Below are positions 35,292 through 43,457 of a stretch of 64,000 nucleotides of DNA, piece after piece. This stretch comes from Solirubrobacteraceae bacterium. GTDB lineage: Bacteria; Actinomycetota; Thermoleophilia; Solirubrobacterales; Solirubrobacteraceae. The stretch's first letter is position 1. Every line of letters starts with the position of its first letter. Position numbers and translations under genes: made by a program. The stretch lies in NCBI GenBank assembly GCA_030690545.1, contig JAUYGN010000032.1, positions 1 to 64,000 on the forward strand. Direction: 5' to 3'. The notes beneath the pieces were generated by a model. The model did no database searches. It was not told the DNA's origin and saw nothing but the letters and a program-made list of their open reading frames with translations.

Positions 35292-36516
35292 GACCACCGC
35301 CCGGCGGCTCGTCCGTCGGCGCCTGGGCGCGGCGGCCGAGTTCGTGCGCGACGAGACGGTCGGTGGGGCGATCCTGCTGGCGGCGGCCGTCGTGGCACTG
35401 ATCTGGGCGAACTTGGGCGGTAGCTACGAGTCGGTGTGGTCGACCGAGTTGACGTTGGGGGTGGGGTCGCTGTCGCTGACCGAGGATCTGCGTCACTGGG
35501 TCAACGACGGGTTGATGGTGCTGTTCTTCTTCGTCGTCGCGTTGGAGGTTAAGCGCGAGTTGGTTGTCGGCGAGCTGGCCGACCGGCGGGCGGCGGCTGT
35601 GCCGGTGCTCGGCGCGTTCGGCGGGGTGGCCTTGCCAGCGGCAATCTTTCTGGCGGTCACGCTCGCTTTTGGCGATTCGGGTGCGACCGACGGCTGGGCG
35701 ATCCCGGCTGCGACGGACATCGCGTTCGCGGTCGGGGTGCTGGCGCTGCTGAGCCGTTGGGTGCCGCCGATGCTGAAGTTGTTGCTGTTGACGGTCGCGG
35801 TGGTCGACGACATCGTCGCGATCGCGATCATCGCTGTCTTCTACAGCTCGGGTGTTTCACCGGCCTGGATTGGCGCGGTCGCGGTCGGGCTGGCGACGAT
35901 CGTCGGGATGCGCGTTGCGGGCGTGCGGCCGATCGCCGCATACGTCCCGATCGGGATCGCGATCTGGGTGGCGATGCTGGAGTCCGGCGTCCACGCCACG
36001 ATCGCCGGGGTGACGGTGGGGCTGCTGACTCCGGCGCGTCCGGTGGCCGGCCGTCCGGTGATCGAGCTGCTCGAGGATCGCATTCATCCGTTCACGGTCG
36101 GCTTGGTCGTGCCGCTGTTCGCGCTCGCCAACGCGGGCATTGCGATCGACGGCGACGTGCTCGCCGACGCGGCCTCCAGCCCGATAGCTTGGGGCATCGT
36201 CGCTGGATTGGCGGTCGGCAAGCTCGCTGGCATCGCCGGCACGATGCTGCTGCTGGTGCGTTTGCGGATTGGCAGGCTCCCCGACACGATCCGAGCTACG
36301 CACGTCTGGGGAATGGCCGCCGTGGCCGGGATCGGCTTCACCGTCTCGCTGTTCATCACTCAGCTCGCCTACGAGGACCCGGCAGTGGTCGACGCTGCCA
36401 AGCTAGGAGTCTTCGCCGGCTCGATCACCAGCGCAGCGATCGGAGCGATGATCCTCATGCGGAGCGGCAGGGTCGTGCCTGGCTCGACCACGCCGCCAGG
36501 GGGCAGAGAGCGGTGA
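35284..36516 (+). CDS. nhaA: Na+/H+ antiporter NhaA
   Basis: A 410-residue, 11-12 helix protein with the NhaA core: LMVLFFFVVALEVKRELVVGEL, PAATDIAFAVGVLALL (the Asp of the unwound helix IV) and VVDDIVAIAIIAVFY (the paired Asp of the ion site). It exchanges external protons for internal sodium or lithium, giving salt and alkali tolerance. The likely start is the TTG at 35284 inside the CBS gene end; the ORF-track start is read-through from the CBS gene. It overlaps trkA by GTGA. Confidence 0.9.
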   Translation: MAETTARRLVRRRLGAAAEFVRDETVGGAILLAAAVVALIWANLGGSYESVWSTELTLGVGSLSLTEDLRHWVNDGLMVLFFFVVALEVKRELVVGELADRRAAAVPVLGAFGGVALPAAIFLAVTLAFGDSGATDGWAIPAATDIAFAVGVLALLSRWVPPMLKLLLLTVAVVDDIVAIAIIAVFYSSGVSPAWIGAVAVGLATIVGMRVAGVRPIAAYVPIGIAIWVAMLESGVHATIAGVTVGLLTPARPVAGRPVIELLEDRIHPFTVGLVVPLFALANAGIAIDGDVLADAASSPIAWGIVAGLAVGKLAGIAGTMLLLVRLRIGRLPDTIRATHVWGMAAVAGIGFTVSLFITQLAYEDPAVVDAAKLGVFAGSITSAAIGAMILMRSGRVVPGSTTPPGGRER

Positions 36517-37859
36517 GGGCAATAGTGATTGGTGCCGGCGAGGTCGGCGTGAACGTCGCGCGTACGCTCAGCGTCGACGGCCACGACGTTACGGTCGTGG
36601 ACACCGACCCCGTCCGCTGCGCCGCGGTTCAGGGTGAGTTGGACGTGCTCGTCGTGGAGGGCAACGGCGGCAGTCCGCGCGTGCTGGCAGAGGTCGAGGC
36701 CGGCTCGGTCGATCTGCTCGCCGCGACGACCGATAGCGACGAGGCGAACGTGATCGCCGCGCTCGGGGCGCGTCAGCTCGGGACGCGCACGACGGTCGCG
36801 CGGGTTCGTGACCCTGATTTCTTTGGTCCTGACGAGTCGTTCGCGCGTGACGTGCTGGGCATCGACTTCGTGATCGACCCGGACAGGGCGACCGCCAGGG
36901 ACGTCGCCGACGCGCTGGGGCTGCCGGGTGCGGTGTCGGTCGAGTACTTCGGCGACGGTCGCCTGGCGCTGGCTGAGGTCATCGTCACCGACTCTTCGCC
37001 ATTGCTGGGGATCGAGTTGGCCCAGCGCGAGCGGCCCTATCCGGCGTTCGTGGTCGGGCTCTCCCGCCGTGGCAAGGCGAGTCTGACCCGCCCGGAGGTC
37101 GTGCCCGAGCTGGGCGACCACCTGCTGGTCGCGGTCTCGACCGAGCATGTGCGGCCGGCAGTCGCGCATTTCGCCGGCAGGACTCGGGAGGTGCGTGAGT
37201 GCGTGGTCTTCGGCGGCGGGCGGATCGGCTTCCAGCTAGCCAAGCTGTTGGAGCGCACGCGGGTGCGGGTGACGATGCTTGAGCGCGACGAGATCCGTGC
37301 TCGATTCCTGGCCGAGAAGCTGCCCCGCGTGACCGTGTTGCACGACGAGGGCGTCAGCTCCGGGGCGTTGGCGGCCGCCAACGTCGCCGAGGCGGACGCG
37401 TTCGTCGCCTGCGCCGGGGACGACCGGGCGAACCTGCTTGCGGCGCTCAACGCCAAGCGGCTCGGGGCCGATCTCAGCATGTCGATCGTCTCGCGTGAGG
37501 AGTTCACGCCGCTGGTCGACGCGCTCGCGATCGACGCGTCGTTTTCGCCGCGCCTGATCGCCGCCGAGGCGATCTTGCGCTTCGTGCACACCAAGACGGT
37601 GCGCGCGATCCATCTGCTGCGCAGCGGGTTCGAGGTGATCGAGCTGGAGGCCGAGGAGGGAGCGCGGATCGTCGGCAAGGGGCTCGGCGACACCCACGGC
37701 ATGCTGCGCGGCTGTCGAGTCGGGGCGATCCTGCGCGGTACTGAGGCGATGATCCCCGAGCGGGGCATGGAGGTGCTCCCCGGCGATCGGGTCCTGATGC
37801 TCGGCGTTGCGGGTGCGCTGTCGGGCGTCGAGCCGTTCTTCACCTGCGACGGCCGATGA
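36513..37859 (+). CDS. trkA: Trk potassium transport regulator TrkA
   Basis: A 448-residue protein with two RCK units. The first NAD-binding motif is IVIGAGEVGVNVARTLSVDGHDVTVVD, the second VVFGGGRIGFQLAKLLERTRVRVTMLE. Each is followed by a TrkA-C domain (IVTDSSPLLGIELAQRERPYP and ARIVGKGLGDTHGMLRGCRVGAI). It gates the TrkH channel in response to nucleotides. The GTG start overlaps the nhaA stop, and its end overlaps trkH as ATGA. Confidence 0.93.
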   Translation: MRAIVIGAGEVGVNVARTLSVDGHDVTVVDTDPVRCAAVQGELDVLVVEGNGGSPRVLAEVEAGSVDLLAATTDSDEANVIAALGARQLGTRTTVARVRDPDFFGPDESFARDVLGIDFVIDPDRATARDVADALGLPGAVSVEYFGDGRLALAEVIVTDSSPLLGIELAQRERPYPAFVVGLSRRGKASLTRPEVVPELGDHLLVAVSTEHVRPAVAHFAGRTREVRECVVFGGGRIGFQLAKLLERTRVRVTMLERDEIRARFLAEKLPRVTVLHDEGVSSGALAAANVAEADAFVACAGDDRANLLAALNAKRLGADLSMSIVSREEFTPLVDALAIDASFSPRLIAAEAILRFVHTKTVRAIHLLRSGFEVIELEAEEGARIVGKGLGDTHGMLRGCRVGAILRGTEAMIPERGMEVLPGDRVLMLGVAGALSGVEPFFTCDGR

Positions 37860-39322
37860 GCGCGAGGAGACGGCTTCCGATCGGGCCTAATACGGCTTTG
37901 GTTCTGCTGACGCTCGGGGGCACGTTCGCGGTGTGCGCGCTTGGGCTCGCCGCCTGCGCGGTGGTCGGGCTGTTCGACGGTCGCGCGGCGGGCGCCTTCG
38001 CGCTCTGCGCGGCGGGCTCGCTGGCGTTGTCGGCGGTCTGCCTGCGACCGGCCCGCAGGACCGCGCGTGGGCTTGCGGTCCGCCCACTGGGCGGGCTGCT
38101 CGCGGTCACTCTCGCCTGGTCGGGCGCGAGCGTCGTCGGAGCCGTTGCACTGCTGGCGGCTGGCACGTTCGGATCGCCGCTGGACGCCCTGTTCGAGGCG
38201 ACGAGCGGCTTCACCACGACGGGCGCGACGCTGCTGTATCCGATCGAGGGCCAGCCCGACGCGGTGCTGCTGTGGCGCAGCGTCATGCAGTGGCTGGGCG
38301 GCGTCGGCATCGTAGTCGTCGTAGTCGCGATCGCTCCGGTCAGCGGCCCCGCTGTCCAGCGTGCCTTCTACGCCGAGACCAGCGGGATCACGACCGAGCG
38401 CCTGACGCCGCGGATCATCGACACCGCCAAGATCATCGGCGGCATCTACCTCGTCCTCTCGGCGGCCGCTGTGATCGCCTACCTGGCCGCGGGGATGGGC
38501 GGCTTCGACGCCTTCAACCACGCGATGACGAGCGTCTCCACCGCGGGCTTCTCGACCCGCGATGCGTCGATCGGCGGCTTCGACTCGCTGCCGATCGAGC
38601 TCGTCGCGATTGCGTTCATGATTTTCGGCGGCATCAACTTCGGCTTCTACTGGCGAGCGGTTCGCGGCAAGCCGACGATGCCCCAGGGCGCCGAGGTGCT
38701 CGCCTTCCTCGGCATTCTCGCGGGGGCGATCGCCGCGATCGCGGTCAGCGTCGAGCTGGCCGGCGACGCGTCGCTGCGCGAGGCCGCTTTCAACGTCACC
38801 AGCATCGTGACCACGACGGGCTACGCCAGCGCCGACTTCAGCGCGTGGAACGACTTCTCCCGCGTTGCGCTGCTGGTCCTGTTTTCCTCCGGGGCGTGCG
38901 CCGCCTCGACGGCGGGCGGGATCAAGGTGATCCGCAGTGTGCTGCTGCTCAAGGCCGCGCGCCAGGAGATCGACCGGCCGCTGAACCCGCTGGTTGTCAG
39001 GGTGTTGCGCTTCGGCGGACACGCCTACAGCGAGGACGTACGCCGCGCGGTGCTCGGCTACTTCCTGGTCTACGCGATCGTCATCGTCGCCGGCACGCTC
39101 GCGATGGCCACTACCGGCGTCGACCCGATCACCGCGATCAGCGCCGCGTCCTCGGCGCTGAACCTGATCGGCCCCGGCCTCGGCACGATCGGCCCCGACA
39201 CCACCTGGCAGGCGTTGCCTGACTTCGGCCGCGCTGTGGCGATTCTTCTGATGATCACCGGCCGCCTTGAGGTCTTCACCATCGTCGCCCTACTCGCCGC
39301 GATCTTCCGCTTCCGGCGCTGA
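37856..39322 (+). CDS. trkH: Potassium uptake protein TrkH
   Basis: A 488-residue membrane protein with the four pore motifs of the Trk/Ktr superfamily: ATSGFTTTGATLL, MTSVSTAGFSTRDASIG, VTSIVTTTGYASADFSAW and LNLIGPGLGTIGP. MQWLGGVGIVVVVV follows the first pore. It imports potassium with TrkA. Together with NhaA this is a compact sodium-out, potassium-in module carried on the mobile element. Confidence 0.93.
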   Translation: MSARRRLPIGPNTALVLLTLGGTFAVCALGLAACAVVGLFDGRAAGAFALCAAGSLALSAVCLRPARRTARGLAVRPLGGLLAVTLAWSGASVVGAVALLAAGTFGSPLDALFEATSGFTTTGATLLYPIEGQPDAVLLWRSVMQWLGGVGIVVVVVAIAPVSGPAVQRAFYAETSGITTERLTPRIIDTAKIIGGIYLVLSAAAVIAYLAAGMGGFDAFNHAMTSVSTAGFSTRDASIGGFDSLPIELVAIAFMIFGGINFGFYWRAVRGKPTMPQGAEVLAFLGILAGAIAAIAVSVELAGDASLREAAFNVTSIVTTTGYASADFSAWNDFSRVALLVLFSSGACAASTAGGIKVIRSVLLLKAARQEIDRPLNPLVVRVLRFGGHAYSEDVRRAVLGYFLVYAIVIVAGTLAMATTGVDPITAISAASSALNLIGPGLGTIGPDTTWQALPDFGRAVAILLMITGRLEVFTIVALLAAIFRFRR

Positions 39323-39509
39323 TTCGAGGTCCACGATTCGACCGCAAACCACCTGTCCGGCCAGAAGCGCGTTGCCCATCTCTGGTGAGCACCGAGCCAA
39401 CCGGATCGTTCGCCGCCCGGGACCGGAGATGGGTGGCTGTGCCGCGCTCATCGAGGCCACGACGGACACGACCGACCCCACGATGAGCACCAACTAAGGG
39501 GACAGTTCG

Positions 39510-39863
39510 GTGTCGGGGCCCTGGGAGATAACGCGAGACGCTGCAGAGGCGATTGCCGAGCGCCTGCGGGTTCTTGGACAGCCTGTTCGCGCGCGTCTCA
39601 TTGCACAGCTTCACGCCACAAGCGAGATGAGTGTAGGAGCACTGGCTGACGCAATTGGTGAGAGCCGATACAACACGTCTCGGCATCTCGCCGTGTTGCG
39701 CGCCGCCGGGATCGTTGGTCGCCGCCACAAAGGCCGTGTCGTCTACTACAGGCTCGTGGATCTGAGCGTCGTGAACATCTACCGGGACATCGCTGACGGG
39801 CTGGCTAAGCACGCGGAACGACTCGAAGATGCGGTTCGAGGTCACGGTGATCTATCGGCATGA
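39510..39863 (+). CDS. ArsR-family winged-helix regulator
   Basis: A 117-residue protein with ERLRVLGQPVRARLIAQLHATSEMSVGALADAI, recognition helix SRYNTSRHLAVLRAAGIVGRR and the wing GRVVYYRLVD. It has no CxC metal site. The GTG start is supported by AAGGGGA 8-9 bp upstream. It lies between the potassium genes and the arsenic genes and is convergent with arsC, so its target is unclear. Confidence 0.85.
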   Translation: MSGPWEITRDAAEAIAERLRVLGQPVRARLIAQLHATSEMSVGALADAIGESRYNTSRHLAVLRAAGIVGRRHKGRVVYYRLVDLSVVNIYRDIADGLAKHAERLEDAVRGHGDLSA

Positions 39864-39962
39864 GCATGTCTAACGCCACGCGGGAATGCTCCTGCTGCGT
39901 AAGGGATCAGTAGCGACGAAATACCTTCAGGAACGTGCACGGCGAAGTTCGGTTCACTCAAA

Positions 39963-40376
39963 TCAGGAGCCTTGATCCCCGCTATCCCCGTCCAGATCGG
40001 CTGCGAGACGAGCGACGCGGGTCGCGATGTCGTCGCGGATAGTGCGGACTCGATCGGGAGGGAGTCCTTTGGGGTCTTCGAGGTTCCAGTCGATGTAGCG
40101 CTTGCCGGGGATGTAGGGGCACTCGTCGCCGCAGCCCATCGTCACCACAACATCCGCCCGCTCGGCCAGTTCGGTAGTCAGCCGCTGAGGCGTCCGGTTG
40201 GCGAGGTCGACGTCTAGCTCGCGCATGACCTCGACGACCTCGGGATGGACTCGTTTGCCCGGCGTCGTGCCCGCCGAGGCGGCGGTGTGGCGACCGGCGG
40301 CTGCCCGCTCGAACAGGGCTTGGCTCATCTGCGACCGGCCGGCGTTATGCAGGCAGACGAACAGGACGTGCGCCAT
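39963..40376 (-). CDS. arsC: Thioredoxin/mycothiol-type arsenate reductase ArsC
   Basis: A 137-residue low-molecular-weight phosphatase-like reductase. The P-loop is VLFVCLHNAGRSQMSQALF (Cys nucleophile, CxxNAGRS form). VVTMGCGDECPYIPGKRYIDWNLEDPKG supplies the later redox cysteines and the catalytic Asp. It reduces arsenate to arsenite. The ATG at 40376 lies inside the aquaporin gene, overlapping it by 32 bp, so the two are cotranslated. Confidence 0.92.
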   Translation of the reverse strand: MAHVLFVCLHNAGRSQMSQALFERAAAGRHTAASAGTTPGKRVHPEVVEVMRELDVDLANRTPQRLTTELAERADVVVTMGCGDECPYIPGKRYIDWNLEDPKGLPPDRVRTIRDDIATRVARLAADLDGDSGDQGS

Positions 40377-41073
40377 CCTGGCCCTCCCCGGTCTTGACGG
40401 TGGTGGCGGGTGCGCCGCGGACAAGCTGGTAGGCGAGCGCGCCGAGGGTGGCGCCGAGGAACGGCGCGGTGAGGTAGAGCCAGAGGTCGGCCAGCTCCCA
40501 CGCGGCAAGCGCGGGCGCCAGCGATCGGGCGGGGTTCATCGACGCGCCGGTGACGGGTCCGCCGAACAGGGCGTCGAGGCCGACCGTGCCTCCGATCGCA
40601 ATGGCGGCGGCGGCGCCGACGGCGCGGGTGTCGGTGGCGACGGCCATGATCACGAACATCAGCAATGCGGTCAGCACGACCTCGTAGGCGAACGCGCTGC
40701 CTGCGCCGACGGTCGGGATCGTCGCTCCGAGCTGGCCGGGCTGGTCGGGCCAGACGGCGAGCAGCGCGAGCGCGGCGAGCAGCGCGCCGCCGGCTTGGGC
40801 GGCGATGTAGGCGGCGGCGTCGCGGGCGGGGAAGTGGCGGGTGAGCGTGAACGCGACCGTGACCGCCGGGTTGATGTGCGCTCCGGACAGGTGCCCGGTC
40901 GCGTAGACCATCGCCATCACGACCAGCCCGAACGTCAGCGCGACGCCGACCGTCCCGAGCACTCCGGCGTAGACGGTGTCGGCGACGATCGCGCCGCAGC
41001 CGGCGAACACCAACGCGAACGCCGCGAACGCCTCGGCCACAGCGCGGCGCGCGAGTGGGAGCGAGCCGTCCAT
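40345..41073 (-). CDS. MIP-family aquaglyceroporin (AqpS-like arsenite channel)
   Basis: A 242-residue, six-helix protein with both NPA boxes: GAHINPAVTVAF and GASMNPARSLAP. Aquaglyceroporins placed in ars operons let arsenite leave the cell down its gradient after ArsC acts. No ArsB/Acr3 pump is present here, so this channel is the likely exit route. It overlaps arsC downstream and abuts the broken arsC2 upstream. Confidence 0.9.
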   Translation of the reverse strand: MDGSLPLARRAVAEAFAAFALVFAGCGAIVADTVYAGVLGTVGVALTFGLVVMAMVYATGHLSGAHINPAVTVAFTLTRHFPARDAAAYIAAQAGGALLAALALLAVWPDQPGQLGATIPTVGAGSAFAYEVVLTALLMFVIMAVATDTRAVGAAAAIAIGGTVGLDALFGGPVTGASMNPARSLAPALAAWELADLWLYLTAPFLGATLGALAYQLVRGAPATTVKTGEGQDGARPVRLPA

Positions 41074-41688
41074 TAGCCGACGGCGAGCACGTCGCAGCGC
41101 TCAGCGCGCAGGCGGTCGCGGGTGCGACGAGCGGCAAGCGCCATCAGGAAGCTGCGAACCGGCGCGTCGTCGTACTCGGCCAGGATCGCGTCGGCGCAGG
41201 CTCGGATCTCGGCTGGTGGGCGCTGTCCCCCGAACTCCGCAACGAGGCTCGGGAGCAGACGTGCGAGGCGGATCTGGTGCGCGGTGCGGTCGCCTCGGAT
41301 CGCGTCGAGGCGACCGACGATCAGCGCCTGCACCCTTCTCTCGATCTCGTCGCGGACTTCGCGGACAACCTCTAGAGGCTGATCGGCGACGTCGGGGAGA
41401 TCCCAGTCCTCCACCTTCGTCGGAACGTAGGGGCAGGCGTCGCCGCAGCCCATCGTGATCGCCCAGTCGGCGTGGAGCTGCATCTCGATGGCCAGCTTCC
41501 GCGGCCGGCGGCCGGAGAGGTCGATGCCGACCTCGGCCATCGCCTCGATCACACTTGGCCACAGCGCCCGAGCAGGTGTCGAGCCGGCCGACTCCGCGCG
41601 CACATCGGCGGGCGCTTGGCGCTCGAAGAACGCTTGGGCCATCTGCGACCGACCCGCGTTGTGGTTGCAGACGAAGCACGTACTTCAT
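41073..41688 (-). pseudogene. arsC: Second arsC, frameshifted near its start
   Basis: A good ribosome site (GGAGGATCGCC) precedes ATG AAG TAC GTG CTT at 41688. The expected MKYVLFVCNHNAGRSQMAQAFF then appears only after losing one base: the ATG frame reads MKYVLRLQPQRG, while CNHNAGRSQMAQ is in the next frame. The ORF track restarts at MAQAFFERQ (41642), which lacks the catalytic Cys P-loop. The rest is intact (ITMGCGDACPYVP), with an extra C-terminal domain of about 70 residues. It is either a real 1-bp deletion or a sequencing error. Confidence 0.75.
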
Positions 41689-41779
41689 GGCGATCCTCCC
41701 TCCACGTCTCCGCGGGTCGCTTCGGCTGGCGGCGGGAGTGTCGATCGCGCGGTCTCCATCTCGCCCGGCATCTTATCCA

Positions 41780-41816
41780 TTGACAGATGTAAGTTCAATA
41801 GATAGGTTCAAATAGA
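41780..41816 (+). promoter_or_regulatory. Promoter/operator of the arsenic locus
   Basis: TTGACA at 41780-41785 and TAGGTT at 41803-41808 are 17 bp apart. The -10 side is embedded in an imperfect direct repeat GTTCAATAGATAG / GTTCAAATAGATG that ends at the arsR ATG. This is an AT-rich island between the divergent arsC2 and arsR genes and is the expected site for ArsR autoregulation. The transcript would be nearly leaderless. Confidence 0.55.
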
Positions 41817-42169
41817 TGGCTGTCGATCTGGAACTTGCCCCGAAGACCAAGCGCCCCGCTGGCGAGCCTTGCTGCGAGCCGGTGGTCTACCCCGATGTCG
41901 AGCGTGAGCAGGCCGAGCGCATGGCCAAGATCGCCAAGGCGCTCGGCGACCCCGTCCGCCTCCAACTCGTTGACGTGCTGCGCAAGCACGCCGGGAAGGT
42001 CTGCGTCTGCGAGTTGGTGCCGCTGTTCGATCTCTCCCAGCCGACCGTCTCTCACCACCTCAAGGTGCTGCGCGCTGCTGGCATCGTCGGCTCCGAGCGC
42101 CAGGGCCTCTGGGCGTACTACTACGTGATCCCCGATGCGCTTGAGGAGTTGTCCGCATGGCTGAGTTAG
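41816..42169 (+). CDS. arsR: Arsenic-responsive ArsR regulator
   Basis: A 117-residue ArsR protein with AKALGDPVRLQLVDVLRKHAGKVCVCELVPLF, where the VCVCE CxC site in the DNA-binding helix is the As(III) sensor form. The recognition helix is SQPTVSHHLKVLRAAGIVGSER and the wing GLWAYYYVI. A further Cys pair (GEPCCEP) lies near the N-terminus. It should repress the divergent arsC2-aqpS-arsC genes and its own promoter until arsenite binds. Confidence 0.92.
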   Translation: MAVDLELAPKTKRPAGEPCCEPVVYPDVEREQAERMAKIAKALGDPVRLQLVDVLRKHAGKVCVCELVPLFDLSQPTVSHHLKVLRAAGIVGSERQGLWAYYYVIPDALEELSAWLS

Positions 42170-42175
42170 AGCAAA

Positions 42176-42515
42176 GTGCCGACTTCGGAGTGCTGTTCGA
42201 CCAAGGCGCAGGCGAGTTGTTGCGAGCCGTCGAGCAAGGACTGCGTGGAGTCCGCGAAGGGGCGGTACCTGCGGTTGCTCGGCTGGCTCGTCCGACGCCG
42301 ACGAGATCCGCGAGGCCGTGCGTGCCCGCCACGCCGCCGCGACGTCCGTCGTCGCGGGCGATTGCCTGCTGCGACGCCAACACCGGCGTCCTTAACCCGA
42401 CGAGGAGGCCGCCGTCCTCGGTGCGGGTCGCTATGGCGCCGAACGCGACAAGCTGCCCGACACGGCGACGATGGCCTCTCTCGGCTGCGGCATCTATCCC
42501 GCCCGGCCGCCGGGT
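42176..42515 (+). pseudogene. ArsM (arsenite methyltransferase)-like remnant
   Basis: The region directly after arsR carries pieces of an ArsM-like N-terminus in different frames. SECCSTKAQASCCEPSSKDC is a Cys-rich start. DEIREAVRARHAAATSVVAGDC ends in a stop at about 42395. GRYGAERDKLPDTATMASLGCG resembles the segment leading into motif I of the methyltransferase. The downstream SAM-binding domain is absent, because sequence of another strand polarity begins at 42515. This looks like a decayed, truncated arsM. Confidence 0.5.
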
Positions 42516-42841
42516 CAAGCCCCGCTTGACCGCGACCCAGAACCAGCGGAGGACTCGGGGGCCTGGGCCTCAGCAGTAGGCTCCGCCGCCGCCGCCTCGA
42601 CCTCGCGAGCCAGCCGAGAGAACACGGCGCTTGCGAGTGCCGTGCGCTCCATTCCGCGCTGGTTGAACTGATGCTCCAAGATGTCGGTCGTCAGCGAGCC
42701 GGCGGCCCGATGCTGCAACTGCGGCAGAACGCGGGCGATCTGCTGCGCGGGGCCGGTCAGCTCGAACGACTCGCGCTCGTCCTCGGCCTCCCAGCCGAGG
42801 ACGTCGAGCAGCGCAAGACAGTCGTTGAACCGCTCACCCAA
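42515..42841 (-). CDS. Small hypothetical protein
   Basis: A 108-residue mostly helical protein (FNDCLALLDVLGWEAEDERESFELTG, then LQHRAAGSLTTDILEHQFNQRGMERTALASAVFSRL). No family is recognised. A TTG start at 42841 overlaps the stop of the 43-residue gene upstream by 8 bp, so they form a unit. Its 3' end abuts the arsM remnant. Confidence 0.55.
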   Translation of the reverse strand: MGERFNDCLALLDVLGWEAEDERESFELTGPAQQIARVLPQLQHRAAGSLTTDILEHQFNQRGMERTALASAVFSRLAREVEAAAAEPTAEAQAPESSAGSGSRSSGA

Positions 42842-42965
42842 CTTCCGTGCCTTTGGTGACCTTCCCGCGGTCGACGTACCCGGTGAAGTCGCCCACCTCG
42901 GACAACACCGTCAGAATCTCGCTGCGTACCGCGTCGCGCTCCTCGCGCGTCAACTCCATAGCCAT
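42834..42965 (-). CDS. Very short hypothetical protein
   Basis: A 43-residue protein, MAMELTREERDAVRSEILTVLSEVGDFTGYVDRGKV and a short tail, beginning at ATG 42965 (or 42959). An AAGGGAG ribosome site lies 6-7 bp upstream. The longer ORF in the track is not credible beyond this point. It is coupled to the 108-residue gene downstream; the function is unknown. Confidence 0.5.
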   Translation of the reverse strand: MAMELTREERDAVRSEILTVLSEVGDFTGYVDRGKVTKGTEVG

Positions 42966-43457
42966 GTCGGCTCCCTTCTGATCACGGCACCCCGGTAAGG
43001 CAGGTCCCCCCGCGACGCGGCAGCTTCCGGCTAGAGCCGATCTGGCGTTCGATCTACGGTATGGACGCATCGTCAGGGGCTTGCTCCCTTTCGGTGCCGG
43101 CCCGGGCGGCGTCGCAAGCGTCGCTCGGGCCACTGTTTGCATTGACGGCGAGAAGAGATCAGAACGGCCGCCGGAACGCAACTCCGGCCACTCAGACCAG
43201 CCGGCCTTTGGCTTCGCCGCTACGACAGAACCCGCGCCTCCGCAACCGATACCCGGTCGCGGGAAGGTGTTCAAACCCCGCCCCTCGTCTGACATCTGCG
43301 ACCCGGGTCACGCGCGTTCGCGGCTGCACGCCCGCTTCGGGGGCCAGTTCAGCGGATTGGCCCGGACCGTATCGGAGCGTGCAGGCTGGCAGTCCAACCG
43401 GGAGACGGCCGGGCTGGAGCCCCGCGCGCCGACCGCCATGGCCGGTACCTTTGCGGG
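42966..43457. other. Intergenic region containing a 41-bp direct repeat
   Basis: About 490 bp lie between the arsenic side and the defence-type genes. It holds the att-like repeat at 43244-43284. No credible gene is seen on either strand; the long minus-strand ORF here is antisense to the repeat and to the ATPase/subtilase genes. Confidence 0.5.
43244..43284. repeat. 41-bp direct repeat, copy 1 (att-like)
   Basis: AACCGATAcCCGGTCGCGGG and AAGGTGTTCAAACCCCGCCCC follow each other here and again at 50471 with one mismatch. TTCAAACCCCGC resembles a tRNA T-loop and stem. The two copies bracket the defence-type block. Confidence 0.85.
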
